Source: Clostridiales bacterium
GTDB lineage: Bacteria; Bacillota; Clostridia; Christensenellales; Aristaeellaceae
Length of the DNA stretch: 18,635 nt
Direction of reading: 5' to 3'
NCBI GenBank assembly: GCA_004554085.1
Contig: SFNY01000066.1
Span: 1 to 18,635 of the forward strand
In this document: positions 1 to 6,793 of the stretch, one piece after another
How positions within the stretch are numbered: position 1 is the first letter of the stretch
How the letters are laid out: each line of letters starts with the position of its first letter
Translations under genes and position numbers: made by a program
Notes under the pieces: generated by a model
Databases searched by the model: none
What the model was told of the DNA's origin: nothing
Seen by the model: the letters and a program-made list of their open reading frames with translations, nothing else

Positions 1-523
1 CTGTTTCAAAACATCGAACACCGGTTACTTGCTCATAGGAATCATCATCCGATCCGTAGAGCGTAATCTGAATACCTGCAGTCGGATTTTTTCTAAAGAA
101 GTCAACCCGTTCTTTCGTCAGCAGAATACCGTTGGATTTGATGGTAATACTCACACCATGATCCTGCAAAAACAAATACAAATCATTAAAAGCTGGATAG
201 GTAAGCGCCTCACCTCCCGTTAACGTTGCACTTGTCATTCCAGCGTCAACGGCCTGCTTCATAATTTGTTTCCACTGCGTACCCGTCAAAAGCTGTTTCC
301 CGGTTTCGACAAGTTGCTTTGACGTCAGATGAACATAGCACATCTTACAATTCAGATTGCATAACGGAGTTAATTCAAAAGTGCCATGTATAGGAATTCC
401 TTGCTTTCTTGCCTTCGCATCCAGATATTGCTTTATCCACAACGTCTTATCAGCATCGCTCGCTCCTTGCTTTTCCCACTGTTCCAGCAGTTCCAACAAG
501 CCCATCTGTTTCTGTTCACTCAT
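1..523 (-). CDS. radical SAM protein, N-terminal 174 residues (runs off left edge)
   Basis: The frame is open from an ATG at 523 to the window edge, so the C-terminus is missing. It holds the radical SAM cluster motif CNLNCKMC (C55, C59, C62) inside the phrase TPLCNLNCKMCYVHL, and a TGGEAL motif at residues 102-107 for SAM binding. About 50 residues precede the first cluster Cys; I cannot assign them to a domain. The product should be a 4Fe-4S, SAM-dependent radical enzyme. Whether a SPASM domain follows cannot be seen. A GGAGG ribosome site lies within the last codons of the S26 peptidase gene, whose stop is only 6 bp upstream, so the two are probably co-translated. GC is about 43% in the lines counted, well below the roughly 60% of the upstream operon, which hints at separate acquisition. 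The substrate is unknown; a peptide is possible given the peptidase neighbour. Confidence 0.93.
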   Translation of the reverse strand, partial: MSEQKQMGLLELLEQWEKQGASDADKTLWIKQYLDAKARKQGIPIHGTFELTPLCNLNCKMCYVHLTSKQLVETGKQLLTGTQWKQIMKQAVDAGMTSATLTGGEALTYPAFNDLYLFLQDHGVSITIKSNGILLTKERVDFFRKNPTAGIQITLYGSDDDSYEQVTGVRCFET

Positions 524-529
524 GTCTCC

Positions 530-1018
530 TCACCTCCTCCATCCCATCTTTCTAAGCGCAGCTCCGCACCAATGTCTGAGCTTGAAGTACACTCTTCTCA
601 ACGGCAGCAGCGCCATCCAGAGCCTTCCGAAAGCCCTTGCCGCAGGGCTGTCCAGGGGAATCCTGTGTCCGTTGCGCTCGGCCTGCAACGCCTGACCCAG
701 CACCTGCTTCCCCGGAATCCATGGGTCGGGGTTCCAGCTGTTGTCGCCCAGGGTCTGCACGTAGCCGTCCCGCAAACGGTACACCCGGTGTACCACATAG
801 CGCCCCGGCGGACACTCAAACAGCACCACGTCGCCGCGCCGAAGCGGACGCGAGAGCGGCACGATCGTCACCGGATCGCGGCCCCGCCGGATCAGCGGAC
901 GCATGCTGTCGCCCTCCAGCGGGATGCGCATGGGAATCATCACGCCATCATCCGCCAGCGCGCGCCACTGCGCAATCGACATCTGCCGCCTCTCCACCAC
1001 AGGGCTGTCCTTGTTCAT
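530..1018 (-). CDS. S24/S26-family peptidase, signal peptidase I-like (Ser-His type)
   Basis: This 162-residue protein has the S26 box around the nucleophile, EGDSMRPLI (S38), then RRGDVVLFE, then RYVVHRV, where His77 takes the place of the usual bacterial general-base Lys. Ser-His pairs are typical of archaeal/ER-type signal peptidases and of some small S24/S26 proteins in biosynthetic clusters. GDN at 91-93 follows. I see no clear N-terminal membrane anchor; the C-terminal 35 residues are basic and moderately hydrophobic and might contact the membrane. The start overlaps the stop of the PHP phosphatase gene as ATGA (1015-1018), and the radical SAM gene follows after 6 bp. A role in processing a secreted or modified peptide is inferred from context. 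A general housekeeping signal peptidase is less likely because of its operon position. Confidence 0.85.
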   Translation of the reverse strand: MNKDSPVVERRQMSIAQWRALADDGVMIPMRIPLEGDSMRPLIRRGRDPVTIVPLSRPLRRGDVVLFECPPGRYVVHRVYRLRDGYVQTLGDNSWNPDPWIPGKQVLGQALQAERNGHRIPLDSPAARAFGRLWMALLPLRRVYFKLRHWCGAALRKMGWRR

Positions 1019-1755
1019 CCTTGCTTCATTTCCTCATCGTCCTTGCACATGCGCCCGAAACGCACCAGCCTGCGGGCGTAGCCGGGCTCGCATCGATCCA
1101 GGAGTGCCCGATAGGTCTCCTTCATGCAGACGGCGCGCCCTGCCGTGTCGTGGGCGTCCGTCGCAACCAGGTCGATTGCCTGTGCACCGAGCATCCTTCG
1201 CACAAAGATGTGCTCCCGAATCCCGCGCGGTTCCAGTACCGTCGAACAGTTCATCTGGTAGAACAGGCCGCATTCCTCGCGGATTTCCATCGCGGCTCGC
1301 GGCGAGCGCAGCAGGCTGCGACAGCGCTCCACATGGGCGACAATCGGCTGATAGCCCGCCCGATAAAGCTTGTTCGAGGCCCTGCAAATCGTCGCCGCAT
1401 CCGCGTACGGATCAAATTCGATGAGCACCATGCGGGTTTCACCCAGCGTCGGCAGCTTGCCGGCCATCAGCTGATCCGGCACGCTGTCGCAGTAGTGAAT
1501 CTCGCAGCCACTCAACAGCTGAAGCTCCCATCCCTGCTGCCGGCAGTACTGCCGTGCCTCGTCCAGCCTGGCCAAATATTTGTCCATATCGAACGGCCGC
1601 GCACCGGGATATGCGTGGGACGTCGCCGCGATGCCGGAGATGCCGTCCTTGACTGCCCTTTTCAGCATCGCATGCATCTGCTCCGGGGTTTTCGGCCCGT
1701 CATCCATGCCCCACAAAATGTGGTGATGCAGATCCGTAAAGCCCTCTTTTCTCAT
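1015..1755 (-). CDS. CpsB/YwqE-type PHP-family protein tyrosine phosphatase
   Basis: The 246 residues match the metal-dependent PHP-fold tyrosine phosphatases that counter BY-kinases in Gram-positive capsule and exopolysaccharide operons. Visible motifs are TDLHHHILWGMDDGPKT near the N-terminus (the family's DIHxHILPGIDDG box), ATSHAYPG around residue 45, GCEIHY, IVAHVER and ATDAHD near the C-terminus. These supply the His and Asp ligands of the metal cluster. The family usually has ATPHH where this protein has ATSHA, a small deviation. It overlaps both neighbours by ATGA (1752-1755 with the kinase, 1015-1018 with the peptidase), so translation should be coupled. It probably removes phosphate from the Tyr-rich tail of the adjacent kinase to cycle polymer assembly. 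Confidence 0.93.
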   Translation of the reverse strand: MRKEGFTDLHHHILWGMDDGPKTPEQMHAMLKRAVKDGISGIAATSHAYPGARPFDMDKYLARLDEARQYCRQQGWELQLLSGCEIHYCDSVPDQLMAGKLPTLGETRMVLIEFDPYADAATICRASNKLYRAGYQPIVAHVERCRSLLRSPRAAMEIREECGLFYQMNCSTVLEPRGIREHIFVRRMLGAQAIDLVATDAHDTAGRAVCMKETYRALLDRCEPGYARRLVRFGRMCKDDEEMKQG

Positions 1756-2495
1756 TTTCTCTTTGCTTTTTTATTCTCGTGTTTTTCCGTCTTGCCATAG
1801 CGGTAGTACGAAGAATAACGCCCCGAGCGATAGTAGTATTTCCGGTTCCGGAAGGACTTCAGATCCACGCCGTTCATGACCGCGCCCAGCACCTGGCAGC
1901 CCGTCTTGGCAATGCTCGACGCCACCTCGCCGATATCCTGCTTGCGCCCGGTGTTGTACGCCACGACGATGATCGCGCCGTCGCAGTACTTGGCAATCTC
2001 CACAGCGTCCACGATGATGCCCGCCGGAGGGGTGTCCACCAGGATCACATCGAAGTTCTCCTGGAGCGCGTCCATCATCTCCTTGTAGCGGTGAGATGCC
2101 AGCAGCTGCAGGGAGCTGAGCACCTCGCGCCCCGCCGGCAGAATATAGGCGTTGGCCAGATCGGTTTCATATACCGCATCTTCCAGATCGCACATGCCGG
2201 CGAGATACTGTGCCAGACCCGGCGTCTCTTGATGGGTGAATGTGAAGCGATACCTCCTGGCCAGAGAGGAACAGCGCAGGTCTGCATCGACCAGCACGAC
2301 GCGCTTGCCAAAGCTGGCCAATGTCCGCATCACATTCATCGTGATGGCCGACTTGCCCTCCTGCTCGTAGCGGCTGGTGAACAGCACCGAGCGGATGTTC
2401 TCTCCGCAATAGAACAGATTGGTGCACAGCGTATTGATCGCTTCATTGCAGGCATAATCCAGCTTGGGAAAGTTGGAGATGTTCATCTGATTCAT
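1752..2495 (-). CDS. CpsD/CapB-type bacterial tyrosine kinase (BY-kinase)
   Basis: This 247-residue cytoplasmic kinase is the partner of the membrane Wzz-like protein encoded just upstream. A Walker A-like EQEGKS ends at residue 49, Walker A' VVLVDADLR spans 66-74 and Walker B DVILVDTPP spans 149-157. The C-terminus carries the autophosphorylation tail: seven tyrosines between residues 220 and 233 (YYY, then YSSYYRY) followed by a Lys-rich end. Walker A lacks the usual Pro (SRYEQEGKS). The start overlaps the Wzz stop by ATGA (2492-2495), and an AAGGAAGG ribosome site lies about 10 nt upstream of the ATG. It is expected to control the polysaccharide polymerase/ligase through cycles of Tyr phosphorylation, reversed by the phosphatase encoded next. 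Confidence 0.94.
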   Translation of the reverse strand: MNQMNISNFPKLDYACNEAINTLCTNLFYCGENIRSVLFTSRYEQEGKSAITMNVMRTLASFGKRVVLVDADLRCSSLARRYRFTFTHQETPGLAQYLAGMCDLEDAVYETDLANAYILPAGREVLSSLQLLASHRYKEMMDALQENFDVILVDTPPAGIIVDAVEIAKYCDGAIIVVAYNTGRKQDIGEVASSIAKTGCQVLGAVMNGVDLKSFRNRKYYYRSGRYSSYYRYGKTEKHENKKAKRK

Positions 2496-3346
2496 GGCCG
2501 GACCGCCTTCCTTCTGTGCTGCTTGTCGCCAGACAGCTCCGTATGCCTGGGAATGACCGCCAGCGTCGGAATGTTGGCGCAGCGCATGATGTCCTCCGGC
2601 GATTTCGGCCGGTTGTCCAGCAGGAAGATCAGCACGAGTATGCCGCCCACAAGCACCGTACCCAGCAGAATGCCGCGAATGATGTATCCGGTGACGTTGG
2701 TTCCTCCGGCCACGCCCGGCACCAGTGCGATCGAGAAGGTGCTCGGCTCATCGGTGTCCATCGTCTGCGTGATGAACTTCTTTGCCGCCGTGGCATAGGC
2801 GTTGGCAATGTCTGCCGCCCGCTGCGCATCCGTGTCGCGGATGGTGATGTAAAGGACGCGCGTGTCCTCCGGATTATCGACACTCAGCATGCTCTGCAGT
2901 CTGGAATAACTGTATTCCAGCCCAAGCAGCTCGTTCACCATCTGATGAACCTCCCAGGTCTTGAAAACCTCCTGGTAATCCATCGTCAGCACAGAGCCAA
3001 TCTGCAAATCTGCAATGATATTTGCACCCGTCTGGCCCATAATATAGAGCTTTGAGGTTGCCGTATAGATTGGAACCGCGTTTGAAGAGGCATAGAAACC
3101 CAGCAACAGCGCGCCGAGCACCATGCCCAGCACGATGAAGTGCAGCTTTGACAGCAGGTAATAGAACAGTTCCACCAGATCGATGGTCCGTTCTGCCTGC
3201 TGCGCGTTCCCAGTCCCCTGACCGGGCTGCTGAGCTTGTCTAGATTTGTCGTCCATCCGGTTCAGGATCTCTGCGAACAGCTGCGCCTCCGCCGAACGGT
3301 TCTCATCTTTCGGAATTCTTTCCGGTTCGCTTCGTTCACTTCTCAC
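2492..3346 (-). CDS. Wzz/YveK-type polysaccharide chain-length determinant, BY-kinase activator
   Basis: The 284 residues form the usual Wzz layout: a first membrane helix at about 69-85 after the phrase IDLVELFYYLLSKLHFI, an extracytoplasmic region of about 135 residues, a second helix at about 225-245, and a short cytoplasmic tail (PKSPEDIMRCANIPTLAVIP) that would contact the CpsD-type kinase. The extra 55-residue polar, Gln-rich N-terminus is longer than usual. I chose the GTG at 3346 because AGGAAGG lies about 10 nt upstream. A start at Met31 (MDDKSRQ) is possible but has no good ribosome site. It follows the secreted duplicated protein by 35 bp and overlaps the kinase by 4 bp. It should set polymer length and activate the kinase. 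Confidence 0.92.
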   Translation of the reverse strand: MRSERSEPERIPKDENRSAEAQLFAEILNRMDDKSRQAQQPGQGTGNAQQAERTIDLVELFYYLLSKLHFIVLGMVLGALLLGFYASSNAVPIYTATSKLYIMGQTGANIIADLQIGSVLTMDYQEVFKTWEVHQMVNELLGLEYSYSRLQSMLSVDNPEDTRVLYITIRDTDAQRAADIANAYATAAKKFITQTMDTDEPSTFSIALVPGVAGGTNVTGYIIRGILLGTVLVGGILVLIFLLDNRPKSPEDIMRCANIPTLAVIPRHTELSGDKQHRRKAVRP

Positions 3347-3381
3347 GCTTCAATAGCCTTCCTGTATTATTCTACGTTCGG

Positions 3382-4554
3382 TTATTCGGCAATCGGCTCG
3401 CACAGCACCAGCAGCAGGCCCGTCTCTTCTCCCATGCCGATCAGCGCCAGCTGGTCGAACACGATCTCCACCTCGCCGTTCTCATTCACCTGCGCACGCT
3501 GCGCCGCCCAGTCCATCAGCGTCTCGCCTTCCACGGGCGTCTCCCTGGGCAGACCCAGCACCGTGACCACCTGCTGGTCCTCCTCATAGGGGGTCGCAAA
3601 GGTAAACGTGGAGATCACATCTCCATACGTGTCCTTGTAGTTCTTCGTAATCAGCGGAAGATAATCATACACCACCAGCTCGTCCCTGTCAAGGCCGTCG
3701 CTCAGCAGCAGCTGGATCTCGTCGCGCTCCTCATCCGGCAGCCAGGTGCACACCGGCTGCTCCTCTTCCTTCACGTGCTCGCGGATCAGCGCCAGCTCGC
3801 GGATGATGATCTCGCTCTCTTCGACGATCAACAGTTCAAAGTCGTCCTCGATCTGCGTGCCGTCCGCCGACACGAGCTTCGCCAGCTTCACGCTGTCCTT
3901 CGCGGTCTTGCTGGGCAGCTGGATGTGTTCCGTCTCCCAGTACTCCTCGGAAATCACGCCGCCGCGTGCGCCCTTGCGCACCGTCAGGAGGCTGAACAGC
4001 ACGTCCTCGCCCTGCAGCTCCTCCATCAGCGCCTGCGGCACGGTGAATTCCACCTTGCCCAGCTCGACGACTCTTGACTCCACCGGCGTCCAGACCAGAT
4101 TCTCCGAATCGCTCGTATCGCCCAGCACCACCAGGATCAGCTGATCGCTCTGATAGTCCACATCCACCAGCATCTCCGCCAGCAGATCTGTCTCAGGCTC
4201 GGCCTCTGCCGCGTGCAGGCGCATGAACTCGGTCATGTACAGCGCGTCAGGATCCACGATGCCCTCCAGCATTTCTTCGATCTGCCTCTGCGTCTCCTCG
4301 GGGAAATAGCGCACGGGGCGGTTGTCCTGCTCGAACACAAATTTGTAGATCTCCGTCACGGTATCCATGGCCAGTTGATCCGGCTCCATGACCTCCAGAT
4401 CGTAGGGCGTGTTTTCCTCATCCAGCCAGTTTGCCGTCAGCGACAGCACCACGTCCTGCGTAGGCGTACCCGGTGCATCGGTTGCCTCCACGGCGAAGGC
4501 TGTTCCCCCCAGAAGCAGCGCCAGCATCAGCAGAATCCCCAGAAAACGTTTCAC
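3382..4554 (-). CDS. secreted protein of unknown function with an internal two-fold repeat
   Basis: I do not recognise the family. The preferred start is GTG at 4554 (reading MKRFLGILLMLALLLGG), because GAGAGGTG lies 9 nt upstream. The longer frame from the GTG at 4566 would use that ribosome site as its own start. The first 22 residues are a signal peptide ending near TAFA. The mature protein (about 368 residues, acidic) looks like a tandem duplication. Around the first third, PEETQRQIEEMLEGIVDPDAL leads to QLILVVLGDTSDSENL and VEFTVPQALMEEL. Later, PDEERDEIQLLLSDGLDRDEL leads to QQVVTVLGLPRE and VEIVFDQLALIGM. It has no LPXTG, SLH or membrane anchor. It lies between the LCP and Wzz genes, so a role in export or attachment of the polymer outside the membrane is plausible but only inferred. 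Confidence 0.82.
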   Translation of the reverse strand: MKRFLGILLMLALLLGGTAFAVEATDAPGTPTQDVVLSLTANWLDEENTPYDLEVMEPDQLAMDTVTEIYKFVFEQDNRPVRYFPEETQRQIEEMLEGIVDPDALYMTEFMRLHAAEAEPETDLLAEMLVDVDYQSDQLILVVLGDTSDSENLVWTPVESRVVELGKVEFTVPQALMEELQGEDVLFSLLTVRKGARGGVISEEYWETEHIQLPSKTAKDSVKLAKLVSADGTQIEDDFELLIVEESEIIIRELALIREHVKEEEQPVCTWLPDEERDEIQLLLSDGLDRDELVVYDYLPLITKNYKDTYGDVISTFTFATPYEEDQQVVTVLGLPRETPVEGETLMDWAAQRAQVNENGEVEIVFDQLALIGMGEETGLLLVLCEPIAE

Positions 4555-4594
4555 GTTGATATACACCTCTCATCTATGCATACATTGGTCATTC

Positions 4595-5644
4595 TTATTC
4601 AAAGAAGGTGTTGGCCAACAGACTGCCAAGCGCATCTTCATCCAACCAGAACTCAACAAAGCCGTCCTCCCCCACGCAATGACGTCCCGCGAGGTTTTTG
4701 GTATTCAGGCGCTGATACGCACGGCTCTCATAGGCCGTATTGATCAGACCGCCGCGATCGAGATTGGTGGTCATGTGCCCGGACAAGCGGTCAAACAGCG
4801 TGCCGACAAAATCCAGATCCCGGTTCATTTCATCGACAACCCGGTCGCCGACCGCCTGAATAAACACCTGCTGGCGCTTCATTCGGGAAAGGTTGGTGCC
4901 CTCGCCGATGCCCATGCGCCCGCGGACGTAGTACTCCGCCTGCTTCCCCTGAAGCGTCAGCGTAACTCCCTGCGCCATTGCCGGATCCAGTCGTGTAAAG
5001 TCATCCTCCAGCGTCACAGTAATTCCGCCCAGCGCATCGTTGAGCACCGAAATGCTCTCCATGTCCAGCGAAACGTACGAATCAATCGGAATGCCGCCGA
5101 GCATGCTGCTCACCGCCCAGACCATGTTCCGGCAATTCTCCGCTTCGGAGTCGCCGTAGGCATGGGCCAGACAGATCTGCTCCGTTCTCTGTCCAGCGTA
5201 ATCGCCGAAGGGGCCATAGATCTTCACGGGCGTCATGGTATCGCGGTCAATCTGGAGGGTGGAAATCGTGCGATTCTCCCGATCGAGGGTCAGCAGCAGC
5301 AGAAAGTCCGACTGTCCGCTGTAGCGTGCCGAGGAGCTGCTCTCCTCCATATCCACCCAGTCTACGCCCATAATCAGAATATTGGTCAGATCCCGCTTCC
5401 GGTAGGTCAATGTCCGGCCTCCATAGCTGAACGTCAGCTCATCGGAATCGAATCGGCCCTCCAGCGAGCCGAACGTCTCCGCGACCTCCTGCTTTTCCAG
5501 CCTGTTTCCGATCAGCTGAATTCCCAGCAGGATGCCTGCGTAAACCGCAGCGATGCAAACAAGCAATATGACCAGTCTGACTCCGGATAGCCGTCTTCGA
5601 TGTCGGTGATGCCTTCTCATCTGGATCTCATCCCCAAAAAGCAT
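4595..5644 (-). CDS. LytR-CpsA-Psr (LCP) family cell-wall polymer transferase
   Basis: This type II membrane protein of up to 349 residues has a basic N-terminus (MRRHHRHRRR), one membrane helix at about 22-46 and an extracellular LCP domain. Visible LCP motifs are TNILIMGVD (87-95), QSDFLLLLTLD (111-121) with the metal/phosphate-binding Asp, and QIDRDT (131-136) with the catalytic-region Arg. Late in the domain, GTNLSRMKRQQVFIQ matches the family's RxxRQQ segment. LCP proteins move undecaprenyl-linked polymers onto peptidoglycan, which fits an exopolysaccharide/capsule operon. The ATG at 5644 has no convincing ribosome site. The ATG at 5620 (MRRHH) has GGGGA 10 nt upstream and may be the real start. 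It follows loaP by 64 bp. Confidence 0.93.
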   Translation of the reverse strand: MLFGDEIQMRRHHRHRRRLSGVRLVILLVCIAAVYAGILLGIQLIGNRLEKQEVAETFGSLEGRFDSDELTFSYGGRTLTYRKRDLTNILIMGVDWVDMEESSSSARYSGQSDFLLLLTLDRENRTISTLQIDRDTMTPVKIYGPFGDYAGQRTEQICLAHAYGDSEAENCRNMVWAVSSMLGGIPIDSYVSLDMESISVLNDALGGITVTLEDDFTRLDPAMAQGVTLTLQGKQAEYYVRGRMGIGEGTNLSRMKRQQVFIQAVGDRVVDEMNRDLDFVGTLFDRLSGHMTTNLDRGGLINTAYESRAYQRLNTKNLAGRHCVGEDGFVEFWLDEDALGSLLANTFFE

Positions 5645-5708
5645 TGTAAGGAGAATTCATGGAAGCACTGGACGCGGAATGCCGGACAGTTGCGCCGGGA
5701 GCGATACT

Positions 5709-6254
5709 CTACCTGTTCAGCTTTCCATGACTGTCTCCGGTCCCTTCCGTTCGTTTTTCCACAATTTCATAGGCCAGCCAAATCTGCTTCGGCGTTCCCT
5801 CCGTCTCCACAGAGACGCGGGCAATTCTCCGCCGCCTGTCCATTTTGGTAACGGTGCCGTGAAGCTGTTTGAAAACGCCGTCGATGATTTCAACCCGATC
5901 ACCAACCTGCGCAGCTTTCATGACATCGATCTTTCCATTCAGGCCCCAAAGCCACTCCGCGAATTCCAGATCGCGTCCTGTCAATATCTCCGTTCCGTCC
6001 CCATAGGTCAGAACCCGGATGACATGATTCAGTCCGGAAAACTCCGCGTGCCGGTCCTCATCGTCGCCCGAATAGACGAACACATAACCCGGCAGCAGTG
6101 GATGCATGACCTCTGTCCAGGCCCCGTTCTTCTGCACGGTTTTGATTCTCCGGGCAAAAACGGCCCTGCCCCATCCCTTTTCTTGGATCAGGCGAACGAC
6201 TTGTTCCTCCTTGCCCGTATTGCAAAACAGGCAGCGAACGCGCTCGTATTTCAT
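5709..6254 (-). CDS. loaP: LoaP-type transcription antiterminator (NusG paralog)
   Basis: The 181 residues have the NusG layout: an NGN domain at about 1-110 with RCLFCNTGKEEQVV and the diagnostic HPLLPGYVFV (51-60), then a KOW domain at about 117-150 (VGDRVEIIDGVFKQLHGTV). It heads a polysaccharide operon, which is where LoaP proteins are found in Bacillota. They bind an RNA hairpin in the operon leader and let RNA polymerase read through terminators over long distances. The ATG at 6254 has GGAG 10 nt upstream. A leader of about 330 nt precedes it, much longer than needed for translation, as expected for a LoaP target. The general housekeeping NusG is unlikely given this context. Confidence 0.9.
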   Translation of the reverse strand: MKYERVRCLFCNTGKEEQVVRLIQEKGWGRAVFARRIKTVQKNGAWTEVMHPLLPGYVFVYSGDDEDRHAEFSGLNHVIRVLTYGDGTEILTGRDLEFAEWLWGLNGKIDVMKAAQVGDRVEIIDGVFKQLHGTVTKMDRRRRIARVSVETEGTPKQIWLAYEIVEKRTEGTGDSHGKLNR

Positions 6255-6587
6255 TTAAAATCAACTCCGCACAGTCCAGATCTACGTCGTCAGGGCAAAG
6301 CTTCGCCCTCCGCGATGTCAGCGCGGCTCAACACCCAGCCTATGACCGAGCTTTTGCATCGCTACGCCTTGCACAGTAACCGATGCTTCCACTCTTTCTT
6401 TGGCGCCCCTGTACGACCTGAAAAGCCAGCCGGTACATTTACGCAAGCATCCTTGTTTGTCCCACTGGGGCCCAGTATTGCCAGCCCGGAAACAAATGCC
6501 GTCATCTTGCGCAGGCGCGCCGCAAATCACAAGGTTTGCGGCAGATCATTCGTCAGAAACCTATATAAATCCATTTTGAATGATCTT
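6255..6587 (-). promoter_or_regulatory. long structured leader RNA, candidate LoaP-responsive region
   Basis: I see no credible gene in these 330 bp. The leader holds several short inverted repeats: 6519-6542 (8 bp arms), gcatcg/cgatgc at 6356-6361 and 6381-6386, ccgcg/cgcgg at 6311-6327, and gggcaa/ttcgccc-type pairing at 6293-6308. LoaP proteins are known to recognise a leader hairpin and suppress downstream terminators. Which of these, if any, is the recognition element cannot be settled by eye. None is followed by a clear U-tract. Confidence 0.55.
6519..6542 (-). promoter_or_regulatory. leader hairpin with 8-bp stem near the 5' end of the loaP transcript
   Basis: On the RNA, GCCGCAAA pairs with TTTGCGGC around the 8-nt loop CCTTGTGA. 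It begins about 45 nt after the predicted transcription start and has no U-run behind it. It is the most stable simple stem in this leader, so it is the first candidate for the LoaP recognition RNA. Confidence 0.5.
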
Positions 6588-6593
6588 TCATAT

Positions 6594-6622
6594 ATTATAA
6601 GTGCATATCCGTACAATGTCAA
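6594..6622 (-). promoter_or_regulatory. sigma-A promoter of the loaP/exopolysaccharide operon
   Basis: Read on the minus strand, a perfect TTGACA (6617-6622) and a perfect TATAAT (6594-6599) are separated by exactly 17 bp. Transcription should start near 6587, about 330 nt before the loaP ATG. No other promoter of comparable quality was seen in the left operon. Confidence 0.88.
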
Positions 6623-6746
6623 CGACCCGCAACATCTTATTCACGAATAGTTTTCATTGCCCCGTTTTGCAGAGAAAGTACGGTCTGATCGTTCTGTCCC
6701 CTTCCCAGCCTCTGAGCTGTTAAGCACAGGACAGAGACACTTCCGT

Positions 6747-6781
6747 GCGCATGGGAGATTCTCCCCGAATCTCCCATGCGC
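6747..6781 (-). terminator. 15-bp perfect hairpin closing the RiPP/surface-protein operon
   Basis: Perfect arms gcgcatgggagattc (6747-6761) and gaatctcccatgcgc (6767-6781) flank a 5-nt loop. It lies 12 bp beyond the stop of the Ig-like repeat gene. No U-tract follows on the minus strand, so it may act as a weak intrinsic terminator, a Rho-assisted end or an mRNA 3' stabiliser. From 6623 to 6746 I see only spacer, including a weak tctgtcc/ggacaga pair at 6693-6735. Confidence 0.6.
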
Positions 6782-6793
6782 CTTCAGCGAAGG

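Noticed and set aside
5659..5730. Short plus-strand frame (MEALDAECRTVAPGAILYLF...) with AAGGAG before its ATG
   Set aside because: Only 23 codons, it overlaps the end of loaP, has no neighbours on that strand and no recognisable feature; the ribosome site is probably chance.
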